Below are positions 25,431-38,302 of a DNA stretch of 64,000 bases, in pieces. The first letter of the stretch is position 1. Each line of letters opens with the position of its first letter. The translations under genes were made by a program, and so were the position numbers. The DNA comes from Chytridium lagenaria (taxonomy: Eukaryota; Chytridiomycota; Chytridiomycetes; Chytridiales; Chytridiaceae), in contig JAHLKC010000027.1 of assembly GCA_025449115.1 (NCBI GenBank), positions 1 to 64,000 on the forward strand, written 5' to 3'. The notes beneath the pieces are model-generated. The model was not told the DNA's origin, made no database searches, and saw nothing but the letters and a program-made list of their open reading frames with translations.

Positions 25431-26150
25431 TCACTTCCATCCACCCTTCCATCCTTTGTACTTGTACCCTCCCTTCCAACCTCCTTTCCATCCCTTATAC
25501 TTGTGGCCGTAACCTCCCATCAAGGCAGCACCCAGAATGGCACCGCCGGCGAAACCTGCTCCTGCTCCATAACCGCCGTGGTATCTCTGTTGAACAACGA
25601 CTGGCCTTTGTTGCTGAACTACGATCGGTCTTTGAGGTTGCTGCTGTATAACAACAGGGGGCTGTTGAGCGTAGTACTGTTGCTGCACGGGTTGCTGCTG
25701 GACGTATTGCACTTGAGGCTGCATAGGGGGAGGGGCTGGTAATGAAGTTGTATAAGTATAGATAATGAGAAACAAGATGCAAACACTAGCAACGTTAAAT
25801 TTACCATAATACTGCTGGGGAGGAGGGGCAGCAGGGGAGGAGCGCCGCGAGGATCAATCCATTGCGAAACACCAGTGGCGGTGTTTACAAAAAAGTAGCG
25901 CTGGGAATTAGGACTAAAAAGGGAGTAGAAACGAGTAAGAGCTGAGTAAAAAACTGATACACTTCATTGAGGGCCATAAGTGAATGGGTACAAAGTAGAA
26001 GGCACTAATGAAAGCTAACATGCTATCATTAAATAAGAAGTATGGAAGAACGCGCTGGGAATGAAGAGGAATCGCTGCAGGGGGAAAGGCTCAACTTACT
26101 CAAATTGAGATATCCTGGTACCGAGAGGGAGAAGATCGGAGGAGGAAGGA
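25431..26150 (-). CDS. Small WW-domain, Gln-rich, glycine-zipper protein
   Basis: Three exons on the minus strand are inferred: exon 1 upstream of 26100, exon 2 25913-25805 and exon 3 25735-25431, with introns 26099-25914 (GTAAGT..TTTTTAG) and 25804-25736. Splicing exon 1 to exon 2 gives a WW domain, LPLGTRISQFDPNSQRYFF followed by VNTATGVSQWIDPRG. The second Trp is present, but the first is replaced by Thr. A Pro/Gln/Tyr-rich linker follows (QQQPQRPIVVQQQ), then a glycine-zipper segment (GAGAGFAGGAILGAALMGG) and a tail repeating KYKGWKGGWKGG. A one-base shift near the end of exon 2 is needed to keep PPPQQYYG in frame. No start ATG was found in frame, so the 5' end is uncertain. Function unknown; the zipper may associate with membrane. 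Confidence 0.6.
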
Positions 26151-26392
26151 AGTATGGTTAGCAACCGAGGGATTGAAGATAAGCCGCCTCAAACGCAAAA
26201 TCCCAGTCACGCGGTAACGAGACGGCCGGTTCTGAGTGAGGACTCAAGATGCTTCTTACCATCCAGGAGGCATAGGCCTGTTATCCATTGTCGCAGCGAG
26301 TGTGTGGTGGATGATTCCAAAAAGACGGAGGGATCCGAGGCAGCAGGCTCTCTTTCAGGGGGAAGATTTATTTGTGTAAATTTGGTCACAGA

Positions 26393-27667
<1,275 letters not shown>

Positions 27668-27723
27668 ATCAGGTCAGACTAAGCTCAAGAAAATAAAAAA
27701 GTATGGTTGCTTGCCACGTCATT

Positions 27724-29932
27724 TTATTTGCTGATAGACATATTTCTCGCGCGTTTGGGAGACGGTGCTCTCATTTGAGCTGCTGTCTCTACATCTAGAT
27801 CACACTGCACCGCCTTATTACAGTGATGTGGTTTGACCCCGACAGGAAAAACATAGTGTATGAGATTTATGACTTGGGGTTGCTTCCTGCTCAACCTCTC
27901 AACAATCTGCCCGTCTTTGGATATCTCAATCTGAAGCTCCTCAAAACGTTCCCTAAATTCCCTGCTTATACGTACAATATCTGCCTTCTCCTGCGCGACC
28001 TGCATTCCCATATCATCTAAAGCACACTGCAACTGTTCCTCATATGTTCCTTCACCTGAGCGGCTAAAACCATGGCTTCTTCCTCCGTAATGAGATTCTC
28101 CGCTACAATTTCTTGCGATTCATGACGCACAGGCGCTATATCTTCATGATGATTCATACCACCCATGGCTGCTCGTACTCCACGAATCCCTCCTTCTCCA
28201 TCATCCCTTGTCACGCTGACTTGCCTGCTTTTGGATTCTGCAGCAACACTCATTGGTCGCAGCATATGCGACGTGGGTGGCCTTGAAGCGCGTTGTTGCG
28301 CTGTTCCGTCTCTCTCTATGACTCGCCCAAGCTCACTGAAATGAGTCCTACGAGGCTGACCAGCCCGTGAGGGAGGTGCGGGTCTGCCAGGTACTGAATT
28401 TGTGTTAGCCGCTGTAGGCGGCATCGCGATTGAAATATCAGATCCGTTATCGGATCCGAGTCCTCCACCGCCATCAGATTCTCCTGTAATGGAGTTCCTG
28501 CGTGACCTTGGACCGTGGCGAGCACTCATCGCCGGACGACCTTTTTCTGTTCCTGCTAAACTCACCCGACGTGAACCTCCGTCGATGTTTGACGCGTCGA
28601 GTAAGTCTCGAATATGCCATGACGCCTTATTGTTCGCTTTCCACCCTTGCATCTCTACGAATTCCTCGAGTTGATTAAGTTGATGGGTGAGCTCAGCGAC
28701 CTTGGACTCTCTTGCAGCCAAAGTATTTTGATAATGCTCAATAACATCTTCTGTTTTGATACGTTCATCGTCGATCGTGAGGTAAGCCTTTTTTTCGAGA
28801 GATGTGTCAATTGTTATCATCAGTAGAATTAATTACATCCGATTCCGTGATGCCGTGTTTTCGAAGTATCATTTGATACCTCGCAACATGAGCCCGCAGC
28901 TTCGACACCTCATATGCTTTTTGATGAGCATCCTTCTTCGTTTTAAATATTTCCCTATCAATCTCGATGATTTTTTTTGAGCATTCAGTCTCCTTTAACT
29001 TCAATATCCTTTTGAGGTTTTTCTATTTGCGTGTAAGTTAGGTTAAATATTGAAAGTTTACTTGAAATATAAAGAATAAAAGACCCACCTCCGCATCAAA
29101 TGACATTCTTGAGAGGGTGTCAGCCTGTCGAGCACGGAATGCGCTTCTAGCGATTTCTACCTCGTGGATGTGTGCGTGTTCCATTTTCGAAGCGCGCTTA
29201 GACAGCCACAGTGCAAGGTCTTTGATGCTTTTGGACAGCTTCGAGTCGAAAGTTGACTTGATGTCCAGCATCGCGTTTCGAACGTCCTGCGCGCGTGTGT
29301 TAAACAAGCAGCGTGAAGCACAGACAAAATGTCGCATACCTGTAATAGATCAAGGTAAAGATCTTCAGTGTGCGTAACTTCTTGCACGCTAAAAGAATCG
29401 GACTGTGAAGGACGATTCACACGAAACAGAGCCACATACTCCATTGCGCTGTTTAACAAATCCTTGTACGGTGGTGCAGTTTTCTCTGATGGCTCTTCTT
29501 CCAGCTCCATTCTAGAAGCCTGAACTCCTGTATCTCTAGTCTGCCTTGAAGGTGTACCCCCCAATATTGCCTTGGACTCCGACGCTCCAAGCCGTTTCCT
29601 CCTCGGCATAGGTATGGCGCTGTCCAATGGACTGAACAACGATGGCCTCCGATTCTGCCGTGAATGGCCTGAATGGGCAGGAGTGATGGAAGATGGGTCT
29701 GCGAGGAAGCTGACTACATGTTCAATTCGATCTTGAAAACGCGATATGGGGGATAGATCAATTTCGAAAGTGCTCCACAGCCATGCGCTCGGAGGTAGGC
29801 GCGGAAGTCACCCTCTATAGCGTCAGCGAAGGTCTCCGGGGATTGTGCCCTGGGTGTTTCCCCCACCATGCCATTGGTCGAGATCGATCTGAACGACGAC
29901 ACAGCCCTTGAAGACGGGACGGCCGAGTACAT
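27724..29932 (-). CDS. Uncharacterised coiled-coil protein, candidate flagellar component
   Basis: Minus-strand start ATG at 29932 (MYSAVPSSRAVSSF). A frame slip near 29790 leads into WLWSTFEIDLSPISRFQDRI. The middle part is long and helical: LYLDLLQ joined to DVRNAMLDIKSTFDSKLSKS by removing intron 29339-29287, then RASKMEHAHIHEVEIARS, TECSKKIIEIDREIFKTKK and the coiled coil ARESKVAELTHQLNQLEEF. A Ser/Arg-rich, probably disordered region follows (RPAMSARHGPRSRRN), then a second short helix (ISREFRERFEELQIEI) and a basic C-terminus. About 650 residues. I do not recognise the family. Neighbourhood with dynein and divergence from another unknown gene (249 bp between starts) suggest, but do not show, a flagellar role. 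Confidence 0.7.
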
Positions 29933-30181
29933 TGCATTACAACAAGATCCTCACACGGAAGGAGTTGCATGGGTTGTGATCAATGATTCCGGCTAGCAGG
30001 AGCCTGAAGCTAAGTCAGTCAATCTGATTTTCATCATTCTTCTCGGTGTATAGAGTCTAAAGTAAAAGACCCCCCTTTTCGATCCGAATCACGACGCTCG
30101 TGATTGTTTTGTTTTCATCCATTCCGGAGGCGCGTTGCGCGTATGATGACCGAATCTTGAAAAAGTCCTTGGATTTGATAC

Positions 30182-33100
30182 ATGGCGTTGAGGGAGCGGC
30201 CCATGCAGGTCTTGGCCGCGACCGATCGAGACACTTTAATTGATGTAGCCAAAACAAAACGAAAGCCCAAATATCGGCATTCAACGTCGTCTCTGCCGGC
30301 GACGCCTTTAAAAGGGTTTGCAGATTTCAGACAATGGCGTTCCGAGCCGAATGTACTGCAGAACGAAACTAGAGTGATTGATCTAGGCTCATTGACGGCA
30401 AAGCCTTTGCTAAACCCTGCGAGAAAGACGCAGCAACGCGGTCCGTCAAGAGCTAGCACACCAAGCGCTTGGAATGGGAGTCAGAATAATGTGACAGTAT
30501 CAAAGAACTTGGGAAGCGCGGGTGTGATGATGCCACCACCGACGTTGCCATCTCATGTGGCGGTGGATAAGACGTTTAGAAATCGAATAACGCCTTCACG
30601 CACTTCTTTGCCACCGTTAGCTACTGAGCCGGTTTCAGCGCCGAAAAGCGTCGTTTCGGTCACGGAAACTATACCTGATGCGTTATTTGATAATCCAGAG
30701 CTTGGTGTAGATTTCGACCAGCAAATAGTGAATGAAGTGACTACAGTACTGCAACAAGACAAATGTGACGGATTTCTTGAACCTCCTGCCGCCTTTATGG
30801 CAGTGGAGCTGCAAGATGACTTTGAGGAGCCAGAAAAATTCATTGGAACACCGGCGCCAACGTGTATTTTTCCTGTTAAAGTTGATCCATTACTTGTTGG
30901 CGAAGGCAGTAAGGAAGCTCTTTCCAAAGTTTTAAAACCGCTGGTGGTTCGAAACGTCGAATTTCCTGGTGCCAAACCCGCTAGAGGTGCTGTCCCGGTC
31001 AAAAAAGTGGAGTCAACGCCCTTACATACTACCGACCTACAAAAGACATCACAGCAACGCCTCGCGGCTGAAGAAAAGGTATAGACAACCACTATTTTAC
31101 TTTGTTCTTAATTGATTATCAAACTATTATTGTAGCACACTCATGACCTCTACGATGCATTTCAAGCCAAAAAGCGTTACAAAGAAGCAAAACAACTTAT
31201 CCAAGTGATGTGGGAATCGCGTCAGCGGCGTGACGTTTCTTTCCTGATCCCAACGCAACATCCTGTCGCACTTCTTGACATCAACATGGCCTTAAATCCA
31301 CCCCGAAAGTTTATCGCCCGACCCGTCATATCCTCCGCAGGCGGAGCAAGATCGCGATTAGAAGCGCACAGTGGTTCGAACGCAATAGGTTTATCTTCAC
31401 TGGACCCGCTTCCTGGTATCGGTGCGGATGCTTTAAGGAGACAGATCTGGTGCCCTTCGAAAGAGGATCTGAGCGGGACAAGAAGCATTACAAGTAGAGA
31501 AGGGGGCGAAAAGGGGGCAACTAGAAGGCTGTTCTCGGCCTCACGCATTTGGAAAAATGTGTCTGATCGTATGCAGAGACATGTTATTGAAAGTGCCACG
31601 TCCATCGAGAACACGCGCAAAGAATCTGACAATAAACCAACAGTTGACGACTGGACTGACGTCCACGCCGGTTTAGTGCAATCCCAAGGCAAAGGAGTAG
31701 AGCACAGTCCCCAACCTATATCAAAACCTACATCCGTACACTCCATAACCTCCCTCGCCATCCTCCCGCATCGGCGCCGGCGCCGTCTCATCCACTCCGA
31801 AAAACGTCACCCTCTCCTCGTCCGCACCTTCTCCGCCATGCGTGCCATATCCGCTCCTAAATCCTCCAAACCCAAAGTGACCGCCTACGTCAACACCCAA
31901 TCTGGGGTTCGCTATGTCTCACTCAAAAGAAATAGGCGCCCACAACCGCCCATTCCTAAACACGTTGGGAAAGGGTTGCCGGAGATTATGGCAGAGATGA
32001 ATGAAGTGCTGAACAATCTGATGTTTGTGCATCCAGAGCAAGGGAAAATGATGGTTCAGAGAGAGAAGGTGGAGGGTGAGGAGGAAGAGGAGAAAAAGGG
32101 ATTGAAGCTGAGGTGGAGACGTAGGACGAGAGTCCCGAGATGCAAGGATTCAGAGATAGAACCGGTACCTAAAGAGGACAGTGATGGAGTGGATGAGGTG
32201 CAGCAGGACGTTGGAAATAGCGAATTTGTTGAGAAAGCGGAAAAGGGACCAAAGGTAGAAAAGTCCGGGATCGCAAAAAAGAAGATGGTGCAGCAAGCGC
32301 GAACAGATTACGACGTAAGTTGACAACCGTTATTTTCTTTCTTCTATCTTCGTATCATTCCATCATTTCTCCAAGTACTCTCATCTCTTGTCTCTATTTA
32401 CGAACAGTTTCTCCGTTTCCCGCCCTTTTTAACCATCATTGATTTTATATCCCACAAAAGTTTTACCACCTCCATAAAGAAGATATATTCGAATCCCTCC
32501 ACATGCCCGAAATAGAGCTCGCCCTTCCCCTCCCGAAACCCATCCACCTCCTCAAACACGCTGGCAACGTTGTCACTTACACCACAGACGGCTGGGCAGA
32601 TCTGCACGAAATCTCCACTCCAGAACGTTCCAAACTCCTCTACGTGTCCTCTGACAAGGTCACCATTCGACCCACAACAACCCCTCAAATCTCTCATCAC
32701 GTCTACGAGTCCCAACGATGCAGCTCTGCATCGCCTAGAGAGTTTAACGCGGATTCGGGGTTGGGGTTGGCTGGTGCGCATTTGAGAATTCATGAACAAA
32801 GTGAGGTTATGCCACCCCCCACCGACGCGACCGAGGGAGGTGACAGAGGTGCTGGCGGCTGTGGATTCGAAGGCGAGAAAACATAGGGTTCCGTATGTGC
32901 CGAATCCGAAGCATGCGGTTTGAGGAGTAGAGGGGTGATGTCGTCGGATGGGCGGTTAAAAACGAATAGAAGGAGATCCCCAGCAGTTGTAGTGGATTAT
33001 TTGTCAATGAGAAGGGAGAAGGCGATTGGGAAGGAGGGTGGGAAGGTCGAAGTCAAGGTTAAGGCGCAAGTGAAGGTAGAGGAGTCAAGAGGGTGGAGGA

Positions 33101-33351
33101 GGGGAAAGCAATTTCTGCTAGTAAGGGAGGGAGAATGGGTAGAGGAGGCGGAGGAGGGAAGGCGGGTAAGAAGGGATCAATTGGGCCAGGCGGTGACGGA
33201 GAAGATGACGATCAGATGGGAACCGGTGCCAGAGTTTGGTGGAGGTAGTGGCGGGGGCCGGATGGGCGGAGATAGGAGACGCAGAAGTATGGGGCAGGCA
33301 AAAGGTGGTTTAACGGCAGAGGAGGAAGAGGCGGAACGATTAGAGTTCTAG
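30182..33351 (+). CDS. Uncharacterised basic, low-complexity protein divergent from the coiled-coil gene
   Basis: Starts at ATG 30182 (MALRERPMQVLAATDRDTL). Exon 1 runs to 31078. Intron 31079-31135 (GTATAG..TTGTAG) joins EEK to HTHDLYDAFQAKKRYKEAKQ. A long exon continues with Arg/Ser-rich and acidic tracts, then after an intron near 32315-32460 FYHLHKEDIFESLHMPEIEL and LLKHAGNVVTYTTDGWADLH. A break at 32920, apparently one missing T, separates VPYVPNPKHAV from LRSRGVMSSDGRLKTNRR, so the gene probably continues to the stop at 33351; otherwise it ends at 32923. Roughly 1,000 residues, no recognised domain or membrane segment. The head-to-head arrangement with the coiled-coil gene could mean shared regulation. 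Function unknown. Confidence 0.65.
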
Positions 33352-33878
33352 CAGAGCAGAAGGTCAAGTTTATTTGACGCGACTTTGCTGTACATTTCGA
33401 GAAAAAAACACGTATACCAATTTTAATTCATTTTCGTTGTCGCTGTAATGTTATAAAGAACCCCAGAATTGAAGCTCAGGCTTACTTATCTGACCCAGCG
33501 AAAGAAGATAAAAGGGCAGGCATACCATCGGCACCTTTTAGTCCCGCACACTCTCAAATCTCAAAGAACCAACATTAAAAGGCGGTAAAGGTTACCTACA
33601 CAAAAATGTCAATAAAGGAGGTCCAGCGATCCTCGAACATAGTTGTGTATTAAGAGACACATTAAAGAAAGAAAAAAGGAATAACAAATCCATATATGAT
33701 AACGGAAGGCAAAACCCCGCTTCCCCGTTGTCCGAAACAGCCATTGGAAAACAAGCTCCAAGAAAGAAAAACTAAAAGATAAGAGACCAGGTGGCAGAAG
33801 AATTAAAAAAACAACACGGGAACGCATCATTCAAGTCTTAGAGGTCTTACAGGCATAAAATAATGAATCAAAGAAGTG
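33352..33878. other. Intergenic, no gene seen
   Basis: 527 bp between convergent genes, AT-rich, with several AATAAA-like and poly-A runs. No coding region with support was found. Confidence 0.5.
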
Positions 33879-36019
33879 TTATGGAAAAAAAGAAGAGTGA
33901 ATCTCACGCTGCCTTCTTTTGCGTCTCCCCCTCCCCACTAACAGCAATAAACCCCCATTCACATCACTCTGCGTATCATCATCCACCACCACAACAGGGT
34001 CCCTCGAAATCGACGGCCTACCAGTGTCAACCTCAGCAGCCTCCGCCTTCTTCACCCCAGTGGTCCAGTTAGCCCACATCAAACTATCAACAGGTGCACC
34101 AGGCCCAGAGAACACGGTCGGTCTCACCGGCCTAAAGTTAGGGTCCCCGCCCGTAGCTTTCACGATAGCCCTCCTAAGAAGCGCGCAAAGGAGCATGCCG
34201 ACAACAGATCCACCGGGAGCCACGGAGAACACGACGACGGATTCAACGGGCTGGAAAATTTGGTTGGGAAGAGCGAGAAGGTTGAGACCGTAGTTGAAGC
34301 TCCCCGTCTCACCCCAGCCGTAAGCTACAACAGAGAAGAGTCCACAAAGGGTTCCAACGACGAAGTCGAGGCCATTAAAGAATTTGTCAAAGGGTCGGAG
34401 AAGACCGATGACAACGGGAAGGACGATAGTGGCGGCACAGAGATCGGCAATAAGGAAGAGGGAGAAGACGTTGAGGCCCTTGTAAGCGACAATGAGGGCT
34501 GGGATGTTGAGGACGGCGGTAAGAAGTCTTGCCCAAGTGAGAGTGATTTTCTTTTGGAAGATGTCGTTGACGATGAGGGCAGAGATGGCGGATTGGAGGG
34601 TATCGACGGATGAGCAGATAAGCGCAGAAGTGAGGACGACAACAACGCCAGAGGTCCAGTCGGAAGGGTGGTGACAACGTTAAAGAAGGCGTTAGAGGCG
34701 GCAAGGAGAGGGTCAGCAAGGGCAGCGGGGTCGTTACGCCAAACGTCGACAACACCGACGAATCCAATGATGAAGAAGAAGGGGAATGTGAGGACAGAAG
34801 CGAAAATGCAGGCATAAAGGAGGTCCTTCTGGGACCTAGCAGAGTAGACACGCTGCCAGTAACCCTATGTCAATAAAGAGAAACAGAAATATTAGAATCA
34901 AACCTAAAGACGCAAACAGACAAGAGCTGGATTAAAACAACAAACATACCTGGTGGAAGATGTTCGCGCCAGTGATAGCAGCAGTAAGTGTCCACAAACT
35001 TTCCCATCCAACCTGCGAAGTCTTCATGACAGAAGAATCGGGAATAGAGGCCTTATCAATCTTGACTGAAGTCCCGAACGCAATGACAGCGAGAACTGCC
35101 AACCCAATGACGAACCATCCTTGGAACTTGTCCGTCAAGAGTGAGGCAGGCATACCACCGATAGCTTTTCGTTTTAAAATAGAAAATACGTCAACATTCT
35201 ACTATGATATGCTCTCAAAAAAAAACTCACCAGTGTAGACGGCGGTACACACGCAAACAGAGATAAGAGGCCAAGTTTGATCCACCCAAAGTAAGTCAAC
35301 AAGAACGCCAACGACGTCAACTCTGAGATCAAGAAAACAAACATGTATCCCAAACTCGTGATGTTGGTTGCAACCTGCGCCGCCCATCCAAACCTCTCCA
35401 AAACATACTGAGTAATAGTCACCCCATCAGGCGCACGTTCCCTAATAATCTTCCCCATAAAAATCAACAACAGAATCGGAGCAATGCACGCAAACGCATA
35501 GTTGAATGCTCCTTGAATACCAAGTGTGAAACCCGTTTGAGGGAGAGTCAGGATCGTCCAAACTCCAAGACCAGCGGCAAAGATGTTGAGACCGAGTCCG
35601 ACCCAGCCTTGAGTGCCACGGGCTGTGAGGAAGACGTCCATGTTGGCGACGCCACGACGGCACCCCAGATGCCAATGACAAAGAAGACGGCGAGGGTGAG
35701 GTAGAGGAGGATTTGGGTGGTGGTTGCGCTGACGAGACCCTGATGACGGTTGAGTAAGGTGATAAGGGAGAGATAGGGTGATGCGCTTTTTTCTAGAGTG
35801 GTTTGGAAATGGGTGGGGACTGATGAGTAAACGGATGCAATGTCGGGAAATGAAGAACAGCAGTTGCATGAGCAAATGCATCAACCATGCACCCTAAAAA
35901 GTCAAATATACTCACAGCACACGTAAAGCTCTTGGTCCGAAAAAAGGAATGAAGTCTTCAAAGAGGGACGCAAAACGCAGCGATGTGGTTTTCGTCAAAT
36001 GGATGAGGCTATTTATCAT
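33879..36019 (-). CDS. Sodium:solute symporter (SSS) family transporter
   Basis: Integral membrane permease. The minus-strand start at 36019 gives MINSLIHLTKTTSLRF and an exon ending FFGPRALRVL. The next exon (35739 downward) carries transmembrane segments TTTQILLYLTLAVFFVIGIW, IQGAFNYAFACIAPILLLIF and MFVFLISELTSLAFLLTYF. Another has FVIGLAVLAVIAFGTSV. The last exon holds GYWQRVYSARSQKDLLYA, typical of SSS members, and further helices (ALICSSVDTLQSAISALIV, TIVLPVVIGLLRPFD, GSVVGMLLCALLRRAIV). About 610 residues and ten or more helices, in the family range. The urea permease Dur3 is the closest relative I can think of, but substrate cannot be read from sequence. Frame slips occur near 35660 and 34650. 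The exact C-terminus is uncertain: another frame ends GFIAVSGEGETQKKAA near 33910. Confidence 0.8.
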
Positions 36020-36512
36020 GATAAAGGAACAAACAGGTTAGCAAAATTAGCGCGAGAGGCCCATATGTAAATATCTATCACATTTATACCTTTTCCGTAA
36101 CTTTTAAACCAAACAACCCCGTTTCAACAACAATGAGGGAATAAAAGTGCCTCGATGGAGACGCTTGATGGGATAACAAAGAAAGGAAAAAAAAAAAAGG
36201 AAGGCGGAGCGAAAAACGAAAAGGTTTTTTCTACATGAATTAGGGGTTGCAATATCGGTACAAGGTTGTCATGCGCCTAGAAACATGAACGAATAGATCG
36301 CATGCGATGGGTGGAAATAGGGGGTGCTCCAGAGGGAGCCCGTGTCTTTTCATTCTCTATAAAGATCCCACTCCTTTGGAGTAGATATCTTATTTTTACA
36401 AACAGTATGATTTGGACACTATTATTAAATACTTTTTTTAAAAGAAAGTCGAACGAGAAGGCTTTATCCGACTGCAGGCACGCACGGTCGCGCATACGCG
36501 TGTTCAAATCCT
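36020..36512. other. Intergenic / 5' region of the transporter
   Basis: 493 bp, with a poly-A run near 36188-36200 and no supported gene. It lies between the transporter start and the end of BUD13, both on the minus strand. Confidence 0.45.
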
Positions 36513-37564
36513 TTACATGTCCTAGAATGGCAAAAGAAACGCATTAACAAGAGTCAGTATCAAAGTCATCAAAGAAAAAACAAAAAAAAAAGCAAACAAA
36601 AAGCAAAGAATGAAAACAGCGTCGCTCACCTCTGTACTCCATTTATGTGCTTCCTCGGCCCTATTCTGTCTCGCGTACTTTGCCTGAATCAACTTTGTCT
36701 CAAAACCATTCCCCCTATCCACCCCATCCCATCTATGTCCCGGCTCAATCCCATACCGATTCGGCGGCGCCGGTGGTCCCACATACCTCTTCCTCCCCGT
36801 CTTCTTCTTCTTCTCCCCACCTCCCAATCTCGCCATAGGATCCCCCCATCGATCCCGTTCCATCATCTCCTCATTCCGTTCCCTATCATCCACATAAACA
36901 GCAAAATTCGCCGTCTTCTCCTCCTCCAACCTCCGTCTCCGTTCCTCCTCCAACCGTTTCTGCGCCAACCCTTCCCGAAATTTCACCTGCTCCTCTTTAT
37001 CACGCTCCAACTGCTCCCGTTTCGCTTCATCCGCACGGTACTCATCCTCCTTATCGACTTTTCGTCCCAATTTATCTCTGTACACCGTAGGGGCGTCTCG
37101 ACCACTCTGATGGGGCTCCATCGCCGCCAACGCCGCTCGTTTCACTTTCTCGTCGTTTCTCAAGATCACGTCTGACTTGCGCTGCAGTCTGCAACCAGCC
37201 CCTGTCCCATCCGCCATTCTCTTTGATGGTGGCGGTGGGATGGGGATGGTGTTCTTCTGGGTGGTGGCGACGAGAGGGTGTTCGACGGCGATCTCCTTCA
37301 CGTACAACAGTGAACCCATCCGCTTTAAATCGTTCCTCCATGGGCACGATATCGACCACCATGGGTTTTAATTCATCGTCTTCGTCGTCCTTGTTCCCAA
37401 CCCAATCTTCGCCTTCGTCAATGATCATGGTGGAGTGGGAGACGGTGACGGTCTTTGTGGATTTCTTCTTCTTCTTCTTTTTGTGGAGGGGGTGAGTGGG
37501 GCGAGCATGGTGTTGGGGGCGGGGGTGAGGTATTTGGAGAGGTAGTCAAGCTTGAGTTGGACAT
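36513..37564 (-). CDS. BUD13: Pre-mRNA-splicing factor BUD13/CWC26
   Basis: Subunit of the RES (retention and splicing) complex of the activated spliceosome. The C-terminal half is diagnostic: TVYRDKLGRKVDKEDEYRAD, KTANFAVYVDDRERNEEMME, RWGDPMARL, RYVGPPAPPNRYGIEPGHRW, DGVDRGNGFE and a final WSTE joined to DM-stop by removing intron 36629-36522. The N-terminus starts at ATG 37564; after a one-base slip it reads KLDYLSKYL, the conserved beginning of Bud13, followed by a lysine run and the acidic WVGNKDDEDDELKPMV. Three frames are needed in total (slips near 37550, 37460 and 37200), most near homopolymers. About 310 residues, shorter than metazoan BUD13 because the disordered middle is short, as in many fungi. 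Confidence 0.9.
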
Positions 37565-38302
37565 GGTTTGAGAAGAAAAGGGCTGGATACGGTGGTGATG
37601 AAGAGTGGTATGTTGGAGTGGAACTCTAGAGAAGCAATGAGAAATATGTAAAAGGACAGCAGATGAAGAGCCTTAAAGTTGTAATGGGTATAAAAGCTGT
37701 CCAGATGAGCTGGTGAAGGCGCTTGGATTTGAGGCCTGTCTGAAATTTGAAAAAGTTTCTTTGAAACCGCAGTCAAATATTGCAGTTCAGGTTGCAAGTT
37801 CAATTAATACATCAAAATGCTACAACCATCTAATATTTCTCGTTGACACAAGAAACACGACAGTCAACAGCTGTAAATCGTTGGGAAAACAACCAACTTG
37901 TATAGCGCTCCGTTCATACTGAAATTGGCAAAACAAAAAAACCAAATTTTCTTCAATCTCCAGAAAGTTGAGAAAAAAAAGAGAGCGTTGATCCAATGTA
38001 GAGAAAAGTGGAATGAAAAAGAAAGGTGAAATACACGACCCATTCAAAAAGTGGAAAGAACGACGTGTTCAACAGAAAGACAAAAAGAAAAGGCTGAACC
38101 GATATGCAGAATGAAAAAGGAAAAGGTAAGGTGTGGAGATAAGGGTGCGAATTGAAAGCGCAAGTTTGAATTGACGGCATAGAGTTTTGTTCTCATCCAA
38201 GAAAGCAAGAAGAAAAAAAAAAAATAAAAAAAAGATTTTAAGGATTTTAAAGACATAAAGACGAACAGGGGGTGATGATAATAAAAGAAATAAAAAAACG
38301 CC
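37565..38302. other. Intergenic, low complexity
   Basis: 738 bp rich in A/G on the plus strand, with AAAAAATAAAAAAAAG-like runs near 38215-38235. No supported gene; it includes the 3' region of the first oxidase gene and the 5' region of BUD13. Confidence 0.45.

Noticed and set aside
34260..34613. Acidic plus-strand frame within the transporter gene
   Set aside because: It is antisense to transmembrane helices that are well conserved on the minus strand.
37713..38256. Small open frames on both strands between BUD13 and the first oxidase
   Set aside because: Phe/Leu/Ser-rich or Lys-rich translations of low-complexity sequence with no motif or splice support.
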